From the NCBI GenBank assembly GCA_017561145.1, contig JAFZDO010000006.1, positions 1 through 47,608 on the forward strand: a DNA stretch of 47,608 bases, written 5' to 3'. Source of the DNA: Clostridia bacterium (GTDB lineage Bacteria; Bacillota; Clostridia; Oscillospirales; CAG-382). Positions 16,371 through 25,018 of the stretch are shown in pieces. Below the pieces are notes generated by a model that searched no databases, was not told the DNA's origin, and saw nothing but the letters and a program-made list of their open reading frames with translations. Position 1 is the stretch's first letter, and each line of letters starts with the position of its first letter. The position numbers and the translations under genes were made by a program.

Positions 16371-18562
16371 ACGTTACGATAGAAAAGATCGAGATAAACT
16401 CCTTCGGTAAGCTTAAAAATGCAACCATTACCGCAAAAAGCGGCATCAATATCCTCTCTGCGCCCAACGAAAGCGGTAAATCAACCGTCGCTTCGTTTAT
16501 AAAGTTTGTTTTCTACGGCTTTGCGGGCGCAAGAATGCAATCGCTTTCGGATAACGAAAGAAGGCTTTATACCCCTTGGGACGGCGAAATTTCCGAGGGC
16601 ACGATATATATCGTTGCCGACGGAAAGAGCTTTTCGGTTCACCGCCGCTGCCTTGCCTCGGGCAAGGATACCTGCGAGGTGGTGAACCGCTCGACCGGCA
16701 AGCCGGAATTTTTCGGTGAGGTACCGGGTGAGGTCTTTTTCGGCGTGTCTGAGGAGGTCTTTGCGAGAACGCTGTTTTTCCGCCAGCTTACGACTCCGCA
16801 AAGCAAGGACGATATACTTGCCGACCGTTTGCGCAATATCGCAATAAGCGCCGACGAGCAGGTCGGCACAAAAAAGGCGGTGACCCGTCTTAACGAATGC
16901 AAAAACGAATTAAAGGGAAGATTGGGCAACGGCCTTATCCCCAAGGCGGAAAAGGAGCGCGACGCGCTCGAGGAATCGATTACCGCCGCAATAGACACGC
17001 GCCGCGAGGCGATAAGATTGGGCGACGAGGTGAAGAAGCGCAACGACGTGCTTGACGGCGCCTCCGAAAAGCTCGACGATTTGCACGCCGAGCGCCGAAA
17101 TATCGAAAAATACGAGGCTAAGATAAAATTGCGCAACATTGAGCGTCTTTCGCTTGATGAGCGCAACGCGCGTGAGGAATACGAAGCGGTTTCCGCAGGA
17201 CTCAAAAAGCGCGAGGACGGAGCCTTTAACGAGCTTTTCCAAAAGAATACCGAATACGTGGCGGAATGCCGCGATTGTGAAAATATCGGCAAAACGCTGT
17301 CTGCCGCCGAGGCGGAAAGAGAATCGCTTCTCGACGAAACGGTTATTGACGGAAGCGAGGTAAAACGTGCACAAAGAATTCTGGATTCTTCAAAGCGCAA
17401 TTCAAATATCTGCTTTTACGGTGCGGGAATCGCGGTTGTGATCGGCGCGATCCTTGCTTTTGCAAGCAGCGCAACGATGGGCTTTGGTATTGTTCTTGCG
17501 GCGTTAGGTATCATCCTTACGGTCGTAGGCTTCGTTTCGCTTTCAAAGCCGAGCAATCTCGTGCGCGAGCTTGGATTTGAAAATTTAGGCGAGCTGAGAA
17601 GCGCTATCAACAGCTATCCGATGCTCGAAAAGCAGCTCCACGACGTGGAGGCGCGCATCAAAGCGCTCAGAGAAAATTTCGAGGAAAGCCGTACCAAGTG
17701 CGCTATTCTTAAAAGAGAATTGGATGCAGGTATAGGCAACTATATCGACGTCTCGGACGAAAATTATTCCGAGCAGCTTCGACTCGTGCTTGCAAAATCC
17801 TCGGAAAGCGGCGAAAAGCTTGCGATTTGGCGCGCAAAGAAGGAAGAGCTCGACAACGCGACGAAGGATTGCGATCCCGAGATGCTTGCCGAAGAAGCAA
17901 GGGATGCGCGTGAGCCCGAAAGAGAAAGAGCAAAGGTCGACCGCGAGATAAGCTTTTATTCAACGCAGTTTAATCAATTGAGTGAGCTTAACCGCCGCGA
18001 TGAGCTTGAAATTGCCGCGCTTGAGGCAAGAGGCGGCGACCCTGCCGCAATGGTGGGCAAGCGCGATGCACTCAACGCACGCATCGACGACCTTGCCGTT
18101 AAATATAAGGCGTATGAAACCGCCGTTCGTGTAATTGAAGAAGCGTCGGATTATATGAAGAGCATGGTCGCTCCCCGAATCGGCGAGCGTGCCGACGAAT
18201 ATTTTACTGCCGCAACGGGCGGAAAATACAAGGCGCTTGAGATCGATACGAAGCTTTCAATGAGCTTCGGCGAGGATATGCGCAGAAGCTGTGATTATCT
18301 TTCCGCAGGCACGCGCGACAGCGCTTATCTGTCGCTTCGATTGGCACTTGCCGATATGCTTTTCGGCGGATGCGGCGTGCCGATGCTTCTTGACGATGCA
18401 TTTGTCCGTATCGACGACAATCGACTTCGTATGATGTCGGGTGCCTTGAACGAGGCGGCGAAAAAGCATCAGCTCTTCATACTGACTCACAGCGAGCGCG
18501 AAATGCGAGCGCTTGATGAGATCGGTGTGGAGTACAACGAAATTTCCATAAAAACGGAGTAA
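16367..18562 (+). CDS. yhaN: SMC/Rad50-like AAA ATPase (YhaN-like)
   Basis: A 731-residue ATPase, probable partner of the upstream nuclease. Walker A is 'APNESGKSTVASF' near the N-terminus; the C-terminus has the signature 'YLSAGTRDSAYLSLRLALAD', Walker B 'PMLLDDAFVRIDD' and the His switch 'FILTHSERE'. Between them are long charged coiled-coil segments (about 185-330 and 415-610) interrupted near 345-390 by two hydrophobic segments that look like membrane helices, as also described for YhaN-type proteins. There is no Rad50 zinc hook. It is shorter than B. subtilis YhaN. The start is a GTG overlapping the yhaO stop (GTGA). Confidence 0.82.
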   Translation: MNVTIEKIEINSFGKLKNATITAKSGINILSAPNESGKSTVASFIKFVFYGFAGARMQSLSDNERRLYTPWDGEISEGTIYIVADGKSFSVHRRCLASGKDTCEVVNRSTGKPEFFGEVPGEVFFGVSEEVFARTLFFRQLTTPQSKDDILADRLRNIAISADEQVGTKKAVTRLNECKNELKGRLGNGLIPKAEKERDALEESITAAIDTRREAIRLGDEVKKRNDVLDGASEKLDDLHAERRNIEKYEAKIKLRNIERLSLDERNAREEYEAVSAGLKKREDGAFNELFQKNTEYVAECRDCENIGKTLSAAEAERESLLDETVIDGSEVKRAQRILDSSKRNSNICFYGAGIAVVIGAILAFASSATMGFGIVLAALGIILTVVGFVSLSKPSNLVRELGFENLGELRSAINSYPMLEKQLHDVEARIKALRENFEESRTKCAILKRELDAGIGNYIDVSDENYSEQLRLVLAKSSESGEKLAIWRAKKEELDNATKDCDPEMLAEEARDAREPERERAKVDREISFYSTQFNQLSELNRRDELEIAALEARGGDPAAMVGKRDALNARIDDLAVKYKAYETAVRVIEEASDYMKSMVAPRIGERADEYFTAATGGKYKALEIDTKLSMSFGEDMRRSCDYLSAGTRDSAYLSLRLALADMLFGGCGVPMLLDDAFVRIDDNRLRMMSGALNEAAKKHQLFILTHSEREMRALDEIGVEYNEISIKTE

Positions 18563-18564
18563 AA

Positions 18565-20634
18565 ATGGCTATAAAGCTTACCGCCCAAACAGATATCAAG
18601 TTCATAAAGGGTATCGGGGAAGCGAGAGGCGAAGCGTTTTTTCGGCTTGGTGTCGAAAACGCTTCCGACCTGCTTGCCTTTTATCCGCGCGCTTACGAGG
18701 AGCGCGGAAACGTCCGCCGTATCTCGGACACGATAGACGGTGAGCTTTGCGCGATAGAAATTACAGTGCGCGAAACGTCAAAGGTAAAGATGCTCAGAAA
18801 GGGCTTTTCGGTTTTCCGCACCGTTGTAGAGGACGACAGCAACGTTATGGAGTTCGTCTTCTTCAATATGCCCTTTATGGCAAAATCGCTTACCTCTGGC
18901 AGAAGATTTCGCGCTTACGGAAGAATGAAGATAGGGCTTTACGGCAGAGAAATGGTTTCGCCCAAGCTCGAACCGATCATCGAGGGCGAAAAATTGCCCT
19001 ATTACGTGCCGGTCTACCGTCTTTCTCCTCCTCTTACGCAAAAGGCAATAGTGTCTGCGGTCAAGGAGGTGCTTCCTCTTTGCGAAGCCTTACCCGAATT
19101 GCTTCCCGAATCGGTAAGAACGGCAAAGGGCTTGCTTACCCGTGCGGAGGCGGTAAGAATAATGCATTGTCCGTCCGATAAGGACGAGCTGACTCTGGCG
19201 CGAAGAACGCTCGCATTTGCCGAAATAACGACCTTCCGTCTTGCACTTTCGAGCATGCGTTCGGGACAAAAAAAGGAAAATGCCGAGCCGCTGACTCTTA
19301 AAAATACCGGAATAAAGAGCTTTTTCAATTCTCTCCCGTTTGAATTGACAAATGCCCAAAAACGTTCGGTAAAGGAGATCTTTGCCGATATGGAAAAGCC
19401 AAATCCGATGGCGCGTCTGCTTCAGGGCGACGTCGGAAGCGGTAAGACCGCCGTTGCCGCGGCGGCGATATATTTGTGTGTAAAGAACGGTTTTCAGGCG
19501 TGCTTGATGGCGCCGACCGAAATTCTTGCATCACAACACAAAAAAACGCTTGATAAATTCTTGTCCCCCTTCGGCATTAGGACCGAGCTTTTGGTGTCGG
19601 GTCTGCCCGCCGCCGAAAAAAGACGGGTGCGTCAGGGTCTTGCCGATGGAGAAATCGACGTTGCGGTGGGTACACACGCGCTTATCACCGATGCAACGCT
19701 TTTCAAAAACTGCGCGCTCGCGGTTGCCGACGAGCAGCATCGATTCGGCGTAAGACAAAGAAAAACGCTTCTTGACAAAAGCGAGCATAACGGAAAACGC
19801 GCGCATATGCTCGTTATGTCCGCAACGCCGATACCGCGCTCGCTTTCGCTTATAATATTCGGCGATCTGGATATTTCCTTGCTTGACGAGCTTCCGCCCG
19901 GCAGACAGAAAATCGAAACCAAGGTGGTTAAAAAAGAGGATTCCTTAAAGGTTTACGACCTTGTGCGCGGCGAGATCGAATCGGGCGGACGTGCATATTT
20001 CGTCTGTCCGCTTATCGAGGAGGGCGAAAGCGAATCCGACCGCAGAGCCGCGGAGGAATATTTTACAGAGCTTTCGACCGAGCATTTCAGGGGAATACCT
20101 ATGGGGCTTTTGCACGGAAGAATGAAGCCTGCCGAAAAAGCGTCGGAAATGGAAAAATTTGCATCGGGTGAAACCAAGATATTGGTTTCGACAACGGTTA
20201 TCGAGGTCGGTGTCGACGTGCCCGAGGCAACCGTTATGGTTATCGAAAACGCCGAATGCTTCGGACTTTCCCAGCTCCATCAGCTTCGCGGACGTATCGG
20301 CAGAGGCAACAAAAAATCGATTTGCATCCTTGTTCAGGGCGGCGGAAACGAGCAAAGCTCCGACCGATTGAAAATCATGCGCGACACCTCCGATGGCTTT
20401 AAGGTTGCCGAGGCGGATCTCGAACGCCGCGGACCGGGTGATTTCTTCGGCGAACGGCAAAGCGGTGAATTTTCGTTTGCCTGTGCGGCAATCGGCGACG
20501 TATCTCTGCTTTCCGAAACCGATTACCTTGTAAAGGATATACTTTTAAACCGCGAAAAGAAAGAATATACGAACATATTAAGTGCCGCTCACATGTTTTT
20601 GAAGAAGAACAGCGACGGCAGAACGGTTAACTGA
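18565..20634 (+). CDS. recG: ATP-dependent DNA helicase RecG
   Basis: A 689-residue replication-fork-reversal helicase of normal family length. The N-terminal wedge/OB domain is in residues about 1-170; Walker A is 'LLQGDVGSGKTAVAAAA', the DExx box is 'VADEQHRFGV', motif III 'VMSATPIPRSLSL', motif V 'STTVIEVGVDVPEATVMVIE' (conserved part) and motif VI 'QLRGRIGRG'. The C-terminal 'RRGPGDFFGERQSG' is diagnostic of RecG. It starts two bases after the ATPase gene's stop and is followed three bases later by dus, consistent with one transcript with DNA-repair functions. Confidence 0.95.
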   Translation: MAIKLTAQTDIKFIKGIGEARGEAFFRLGVENASDLLAFYPRAYEERGNVRRISDTIDGELCAIEITVRETSKVKMLRKGFSVFRTVVEDDSNVMEFVFFNMPFMAKSLTSGRRFRAYGRMKIGLYGREMVSPKLEPIIEGEKLPYYVPVYRLSPPLTQKAIVSAVKEVLPLCEALPELLPESVRTAKGLLTRAEAVRIMHCPSDKDELTLARRTLAFAEITTFRLALSSMRSGQKKENAEPLTLKNTGIKSFFNSLPFELTNAQKRSVKEIFADMEKPNPMARLLQGDVGSGKTAVAAAAIYLCVKNGFQACLMAPTEILASQHKKTLDKFLSPFGIRTELLVSGLPAAEKRRVRQGLADGEIDVAVGTHALITDATLFKNCALAVADEQHRFGVRQRKTLLDKSEHNGKRAHMLVMSATPIPRSLSLIIFGDLDISLLDELPPGRQKIETKVVKKEDSLKVYDLVRGEIESGGRAYFVCPLIEEGESESDRRAAEEYFTELSTEHFRGIPMGLLHGRMKPAEKASEMEKFASGETKILVSTTVIEVGVDVPEATVMVIENAECFGLSQLHQLRGRIGRGNKKSICILVQGGGNEQSSDRLKIMRDTSDGFKVAEADLERRGPGDFFGERQSGEFSFACAAIGDVSLLSETDYLVKDILLNREKKEYTNILSAAHMFLKKNSDGRTVN

Positions 20635-20637
20635 TAT

Positions 20638-21591
20638 ATGAAAATTGGAAACATAGAATTCCGCCACGGGCTTTTTCTTGCCCCTATGGCAGGAATTACC
20701 GACCACGCATTCCGCGCGCTTTGCGTTAAAAACGGTGCAGAATGCGTCACAAGTGAACTGATAAGCGCAAAGGGCGCGTTTTACGGCGACAAAAAGACCG
20801 ACGGGCTTGCAAGAGTCTATGACGACGAAAGAATTGCGGCTATCCAAATTTTCGGCAGCGATCCCGAAATTATGGCAAGCGCCGCAAAGCTTATGATGCG
20901 CTTTTCGCCCGATTATATCGACATAAATATGGGCTGTCCCGTGCCGAAGCTTTACAAAAACGGAGAGGGAAGTGCGCTAATGCGCGATCCCAAGCTTTGC
21001 GAGGAGATCGTTTCGGCGGTATCTAAAGCCGTCGATGTGCCCGTGACCGCAAAATTCCGCAAGACGTGCGATGACGATAAGCCCGATTCCGCAATCGAGG
21101 TCGCACTTGCTTGCGAGCGCGGCGGCGCAAGTGCCGTTTTCGTTCACGGAAGAACAAGAAGCCAGATGTATTCGGGACGCGCCGACCGAGAGATAATTAA
21201 AAAGGTAAAAAATGCCGTTTCGATTCCCGTAATAGGCAACGGCGACGTCGCTTCCTTCGCGGATTATGTTGCGATGAAGGAGGAAACGGGGTGCGACGGT
21301 GTTATGATAGGCCGCGGTGCCTACGGCTCGCCTTGGGTGTTCGAGGAGATCGTTTGCGGACTTGAGGGACGTGAATATATCGAGCCGACAAATGCCGAAA
21401 AACGCAAAATGCTTATTACTCAGCTCGATACTGTTATAGCGGAAAAGGGGTTAAACGGCATCCGCGAATTCCGTCATCACATCTTGCAATATTGCAAGGG
21501 CTTTTCGGGCAGTGCTAAAATGCGACGCGATATTTCGCTTATCACCTCGCGCGAGTCGGCTGTTCAGGCAATCAATTTTATATTCGGGTAA
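20638..21591 (+). CDS. dus: tRNA-dihydrouridine synthase, DusB-like
   Basis: A 317-residue FMN enzyme that reduces uridine to dihydrouridine in tRNA D-loops. Seen are 'LAPMAGITDHAFRALC', 'QIFGSDPEIMA', the catalytic-Cys motif 'INMGCPVPK', 'VTAKFRK', 'FVHGRTRSQMYSG' and 'PVIGNGDV'. The C-terminal helical domain is present. It starts three bases after recG without a separate promoter and is followed by a strong terminator. Confidence 0.93.
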   Translation: MKIGNIEFRHGLFLAPMAGITDHAFRALCVKNGAECVTSELISAKGAFYGDKKTDGLARVYDDERIAAIQIFGSDPEIMASAAKLMMRFSPDYIDINMGCPVPKLYKNGEGSALMRDPKLCEEIVSAVSKAVDVPVTAKFRKTCDDDKPDSAIEVALACERGGASAVFVHGRTRSQMYSGRADREIIKKVKNAVSIPVIGNGDVASFADYVAMKEETGCDGVMIGRGAYGSPWVFEEIVCGLEGREYIEPTNAEKRKMLITQLDTVIAEKGLNGIREFRHHILQYCKGFSGSAKMRRDISLITSRESAVQAINFIFG

Positions 21592-21594
21592 ACG

Positions 21595-21627
21595 AAAGAA
21601 CGGCAAATCGCCGTTCTTTTCTTTTTG
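21595..21627 (+). terminator. Terminator after dus
   Basis: Perfect 10-bp stem AAAGAACGGC/GCCGTTCTTT followed by CTTTTT. Confidence 0.85.
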
Positions 21628-21656
21628 TTGACAATCAAGGTAAAGAAATGTATAAT
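21628..21656 (+). promoter_or_regulatory. Consensus promoter of psd
   Basis: TTGACA (21628-21633), 17 bases, TATAAT (21651-21656), directly after the dus terminator. Confidence 0.85.
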
Positions 21657-21689
21657 TAAAGCAATAAGTGAAAAAACGAGGTTTTTGAT

Positions 21690-22553
21690 ATGATAAAGGA
21701 CCGTTCGGGTAATATTATAGCGCAGGACAGCGCACAAGGCGGCGCTTTGGATTTTCTGTACGGAAACGCTTTCGGCAGATTGATAACAAAGCTTCTTTCG
21801 CGCAAATTTATTTCCGAAATCGGAAGAATGTATATGAATTCTTCGCTTTCGAAAAAACGCATAAGCAAATTGATAAAGTCGGAAAATATCGATATGTCGC
21901 AATATGAAAACCGCGAATTTTCTTCGTTCAACGACTTTTTCACCCGCAAGCTTGCACCGAATGCGCGCGTTATTGATCTTAACCCCGATCACGTAATATC
22001 GCCTGCCGATTCGAAGCTTACGGTTTACGACATAACAAAGGATTCGCTCTATCGCGTAAAGGGCTGTGATTACAGCATAAAAACGCTGCTCGGCGGCGAC
22101 GAAGCTTTGGCAAACGAATTTTTGGGCGGTAAATGCTTTGTATACCGTCTTTCTGTAGATAATTATCACCGTTATTGCTATCCCGATGACGGAATCGAGG
22201 AAGAATATCGCTTCATCCCCGGTGTTTACCATACCGTCAATCCGATTGCGCTTTTGAAATATGACGTTTACGGCAAAAACTGCCGCGAGCTTACCGTTTT
22301 GCAAACCGAAAACTTCGGCAGAGTTGCTTATATCGAGGTCGGCGCGATGATGGTCGGCAAGATAAACAATATCCACCCCAAGGAAAAATTCAATCGCGGC
22401 GATGAAAAGGGCTATTTCTCGTTCGGCGGCTCGACAATAGTTATGCTTTACAAAAAGGACGTAATCGAGCTTGACGAGGATATAGCCAAAAACAGTGCCG
22501 AGGAAACCGAAACGACGGTTCTTTTCGGTGAAGCTGTCGGAAAAAGGAGATAA
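21690..22553 (+). CDS. psd: Phosphatidylserine decarboxylase proenzyme
   Basis: A 287-residue pyruvoyl-dependent enzyme that makes phosphatidylethanolamine. Visible motifs are 'FNDFFTRKLAP', 'SPADSKLTVYD' (Asp of the maturation triad), 'YHRYCYPDDG' (His), 'YHTVNPIALLKYDVYGKNCR' and the self-cleavage site 'FGGSTIVMLY' near residue 247, where cleavage before Ser would yield alpha and beta chains. The length fits the longer Gram-positive/PSD-B-like type. It is driven by its own promoter and followed at six bases by the DUF4855-like gene, so the two may be co-transcribed. Confidence 0.92.
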   Translation: MIKDRSGNIIAQDSAQGGALDFLYGNAFGRLITKLLSRKFISEIGRMYMNSSLSKKRISKLIKSENIDMSQYENREFSSFNDFFTRKLAPNARVIDLNPDHVISPADSKLTVYDITKDSLYRVKGCDYSIKTLLGGDEALANEFLGGKCFVYRLSVDNYHRYCYPDDGIEEEYRFIPGVYHTVNPIALLKYDVYGKNCRELTVLQTENFGRVAYIEVGAMMVGKINNIHPKEKFNRGDEKGYFSFGGSTIVMLYKKDVIELDEDIAKNSAEETETTVLFGEAVGKRR

Positions 22554-22559
22554 ATGTAA

Positions 22560-24461
22560 ATGGAACGTGTGAATCTTGTTCTTGGTAAAGAAGTAAAGAT
22601 AATCAATATCGCCCCCATTGAAAACAGCTATGCATCGGTTGAAAAGGGAAGAAAGGATATTCTTACCGACGGCAGTATCGGAGACCCGACCGATTGCTAC
22701 GGCGGCGATTGGGTTCACTTCTATCGCGGTGTCGGAAGAAGACTTTTGATCGATCTTGAAGAAATAAAGTCTGTCGACGGCTTTGATATCGGCTTTATCC
22801 ATGACCGCGCAGCCGGCATTTACGCTCCCGAATTCGTAAAATTTTATCTTTCGCTCGACGGAAACGATTATTTTGAGGTAGCCGAGGTCAAAGCTCCCTA
22901 CGAAGCATCCTTCTCCGAAAAAGTTCGTGCCGTTTATTCGGGAAATATCAACGCCTGCCGCGCACGTTATATTATGATCGAATTTTACGTCGAGGTAAAT
23001 GCGTTTTGCGATGAATTGCGAGTTTTCGGCGGAGATTGTATAGGAATCGAAGGCGAGCTTTCGGGAAAAGTCTTTTCGGACGTTAATAAAAATTGCTTTG
23101 CCCCCCGTGACGTGCTCGAGGGCATTCACGATATCCCGCTTCTTTATTTCGGCTATTGGCCCGAGGACGAAAGGGTCGCAAAGCTTAAAAAGGACGACTT
23201 TTTGCCCTATCTTGCCTATATCGACCGCGAAAAGAATGTAAAGGACACGATGTTCGACGGCTTGATGTTCCTTATCGTTCAGGGCCGTTGCCCCTCGGGC
23301 GGATGCTTGGGATATCACGGCGCACCCAATTATTTAAGCGACTGGGAATTTATTCTCGACGAGCTTTTTGCCGACGGTCAAAACCTTAAAGCTTACGACC
23401 AAGCGGTCGAGGAGCTTAAAAAGACGCTTTCGCTTCCCAAGGACTACAAGCATAAATTCTATCTTACCGCGCCCGTGCCGAAGATATCTCACGAGCCCTT
23501 TGGCGATTTGAACGGCGACGGAATCGAGGAAAAGCTCCTTACCACCGAGGATTGCATTAACGCCTATGCGTGGTTTATCGATGAAACTATAAAGCGCTTC
23601 AATGCCGAGCATTTTGAAAATATTCAGCTCGACGGCTGGTTCTGGGTGAACGAATCGGCTTCCCGTGCGAACCGTGACGACGAGGAATTTTTTGCAACGG
23701 GTTGCCTTAACGAGCTTCACAAGCGCAACCAAAAATGCATTTTTATCCCCTATTTCCAAGCGGGCGGCTGTGAAAAGGCTGAGCGTATCGGCTTTGATTG
23801 CACGACTATGCAGCCCGGACTTTCCTTCCAAAGCGTGCTTGGCTTAAACCCCGAAGGAATGTTTAACGATTTCACCAAGCTTTGCAAAAAGTACGGCTTC
23901 GGTGTTGAATTGGAGATACACCACGGAGTTAAAAACGAAGCAACCAAGGAGCAGTACGGTAAGCTCTTCGATGAATATCTGCTCGGCTGTATCCGCAACG
24001 GTATGATGACCGAAACGGTGCATACCTATTATCAGGCGGCAGGCCCCGGCGTTTTCCATTACTGCGCTCACGCAGAGGACGATTACCAAAGAGCAATTTA
24101 CGACAAGCTTTATAAGTTCATAAAGGGCACGCTTACCGAGGAGGATATTATCGGTAGCCCCGAAAAAACGTATCCTACCGAGCCCGAGGCCGAAGAACTT
24201 ATTTCGAAGCCCGAGGAAATTACCGAGGAAATCATTTCCGAACCCGAATCTGTTGCCGAGGAAGCAAACGACGTGATCCTTGACGATTTCGACGAAGAGC
24301 CTTACGTTGATTTCGAGCAAGCAGAGGAATATGCCTTTGATTCGGAAGCAATCGAAAAGAAAAAGAAAAAACTCAAAAAATATCTCGCCATCGGCGCCGC
24401 AATTGCCGCCGTTGCAGGTATTGCGTATCTTATTTCCAAAGCATTCAGAGATAAAAAATAA
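22560..24461 (+). CDS. DUF4855-like protein with N-terminal discoidin-like domain and C-terminal tail anchor
   Basis: A 633-residue protein. Residues about 1-165 resemble a discoidin/F5/8-type sandwich ('RRLLIDLEEIKSVDGFDIGF', 'CRARYIMIEFYVEVNAFCDE'). Residues about 180-525 resemble the DUF4855 family, a predicted TIM-barrel glycosidase-like fold, with 'IPLLYFGYWPED', 'LFADGQNLKAYD', 'QLDGWFWVNESA' and 'FGVELEIHHGV'. A Glu/Pro-rich linker (about 530-600) leads to 'KKKKKLKKYLAIGAAIAA', one membrane helix, and a short 'FRDKK' tail. No signal peptide is seen, so it looks tail-anchored, unusual for a carbohydrate-binding architecture. Activity is unknown. An ATG-TAA pair lies between its ribosome site and its start (see findings). 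Confidence 0.7.
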   Translation: MERVNLVLGKEVKIINIAPIENSYASVEKGRKDILTDGSIGDPTDCYGGDWVHFYRGVGRRLLIDLEEIKSVDGFDIGFIHDRAAGIYAPEFVKFYLSLDGNDYFEVAEVKAPYEASFSEKVRAVYSGNINACRARYIMIEFYVEVNAFCDELRVFGGDCIGIEGELSGKVFSDVNKNCFAPRDVLEGIHDIPLLYFGYWPEDERVAKLKKDDFLPYLAYIDREKNVKDTMFDGLMFLIVQGRCPSGGCLGYHGAPNYLSDWEFILDELFADGQNLKAYDQAVEELKKTLSLPKDYKHKFYLTAPVPKISHEPFGDLNGDGIEEKLLTTEDCINAYAWFIDETIKRFNAEHFENIQLDGWFWVNESASRANRDDEEFFATGCLNELHKRNQKCIFIPYFQAGGCEKAERIGFDCTTMQPGLSFQSVLGLNPEGMFNDFTKLCKKYGFGVELEIHHGVKNEATKEQYGKLFDEYLLGCIRNGMMTETVHTYYQAAGPGVFHYCAHAEDDYQRAIYDKLYKFIKGTLTEEDIIGSPEKTYPTEPEAEELISKPEEITEEIISEPESVAEEANDVILDDFDEEPYVDFEQAEEYAFDSEAIEKKKKKLKKYLAIGAAIAAVAGIAYLISKAFRDKK

Positions 24462-24466
24462 AAAAC

Positions 24467-24498
24467 AAAAGAAGTCCGTAAAATGCGGACTTCTTTTG
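24467..24498 (+). terminator. Terminator after psd/DUF4855
   Basis: Perfect 12-bp stem AAAAGAAGTCCG/CGGACTTCTTTT. Confidence 0.85.
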
Positions 24499-24533
24499 CA
24501 TTGGAGATCTTGAAAAAGTTTATTATTTGGAAA

Positions 24534-24668
24534 TCATCCGAAGCATGCGGTGAAAAGCGTGAGTAACGAAATGAATAATGACGTACCCACAACGCCTTTA
24601 ATGAATCCGTGTATAAACCCGTCGCGGTCGTAAACCGCCTTTTTTGCAACGTTTACGAAATTTTTCAT
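24534..24668 (-). CDS. 44-residue putative membrane peptide
   Basis: A short gene with a strong AAGGAGG ribosome site eight bases before its ATG. The protein begins 'MKNFVNVAKKAVYDRDGFI', basic and amphipathic, then has one hydrophobic stretch 'GVVGTSLFISLLTLFTACF' and ends GlyStop. Use of host-like codons and the very good ribosome site argue that it is translated. I do not recognise it; a small membrane modulator or a toxin-like peptide are both possible. An 18-bp palindrome lies about 65 bases upstream. Confidence 0.55.
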   Translation of the reverse strand: MKNFVNVAKKAVYDRDGFIHGFIKGVVGTSLFISLLTLFTACFG

Positions 24669-24733
24669 TTTGTTTTCCTCCTTGTGTTTTCGTGTCGGTT
24701 ATTTATCTTACGTGCTTATTTTAACATCGCATA

Positions 24734-24751
24734 TGTCCCATAAACGGGACA
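24734..24751. promoter_or_regulatory. 18-bp perfect palindrome, possible operator
   Basis: TGTCCC, six bases, GGGACA: a perfect 6+6 inverted repeat upstream of the 44-residue peptide gene, in the position of an operator for a dimeric repressor. No regulator is adjacent. Confidence 0.4.
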
Positions 24752-24794
24752 ATGAACAATAAAATTTAAAAACGCGAAATTTTTTTGCAAGGAA

Positions 24795-24830
24795 GAAAAA
24801 ATACCGCCGCAAATTAATACGGCGGTATTT
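24795..24830 (-). terminator. Intrinsic terminator on the minus strand
   Basis: Stem AATACCGCCG/CGGCGGTATT with a T-run on the minus strand. It would end a leftward transcript from the 74-residue gene or from a separate RNA. Confidence 0.7.
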
Positions 24831-24833
24831 AAT

Positions 24834-25012
24834 GACACCTTTTACGGTGTCTGTTAAGTGAAGAACGGTTTATCCGCAAGGCAAAAAGGAGGATTAAGGA
24901 AAATGCCGTGCGGAAAATCGATTGGCGATAACCGTTTGTGCAATTCTTAAAATCTTTTTTGCCTTAAATGGAGTCAATAGCTGCTTCACTTCATAGAACG
25001 TGTCAACGTTCC
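24834..25012 (-). ncRNA. Possible structured RNA or structured 3' UTR
   Basis: This 180-base stretch has no convincing gene but several matching arms: GACACC/GGTGTC hairpin (24834-24851); AAGTGAAG (24855-24862) with CTTCACTT (24984-24991) enclosing the rest; AAGGCAAAAA (24879-24888) with TTTTTGCCTT (24957-24966); AACGGTT (24865-24871) with AACCGTT (24930-24936); and GAACG/CGTTC (24997-25012). The outer and inner stems with a central bubble make a rod, faintly 6S-RNA-like, and the third pairing would cross as a pseudoknot or act as an alternative. The terminator T-run favours the minus strand. I cannot assign it to a known family. Confidence 0.3.
24903..24950 (+). other. Possible 15-residue peptide with AGGAGG site
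   Basis: On the plus strand AAGGAGG (24886-24892) precedes ATG at 24903 and a 15-codon frame with two cysteines ending TAA. It overlaps the structured region, so it may be chance. Confidence 0.15.
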
Positions 25013-25018
25013 GTCTGA

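Noticed and set aside
21564..23318. A 584-codon open frame on the minus strand across dus, psd and DUF4855
   Set aside because: It lies opposite clear family members, spans gene borders including a terminator and a promoter, and its translation has no recognisable domain; it results from codon bias of the sense genes.
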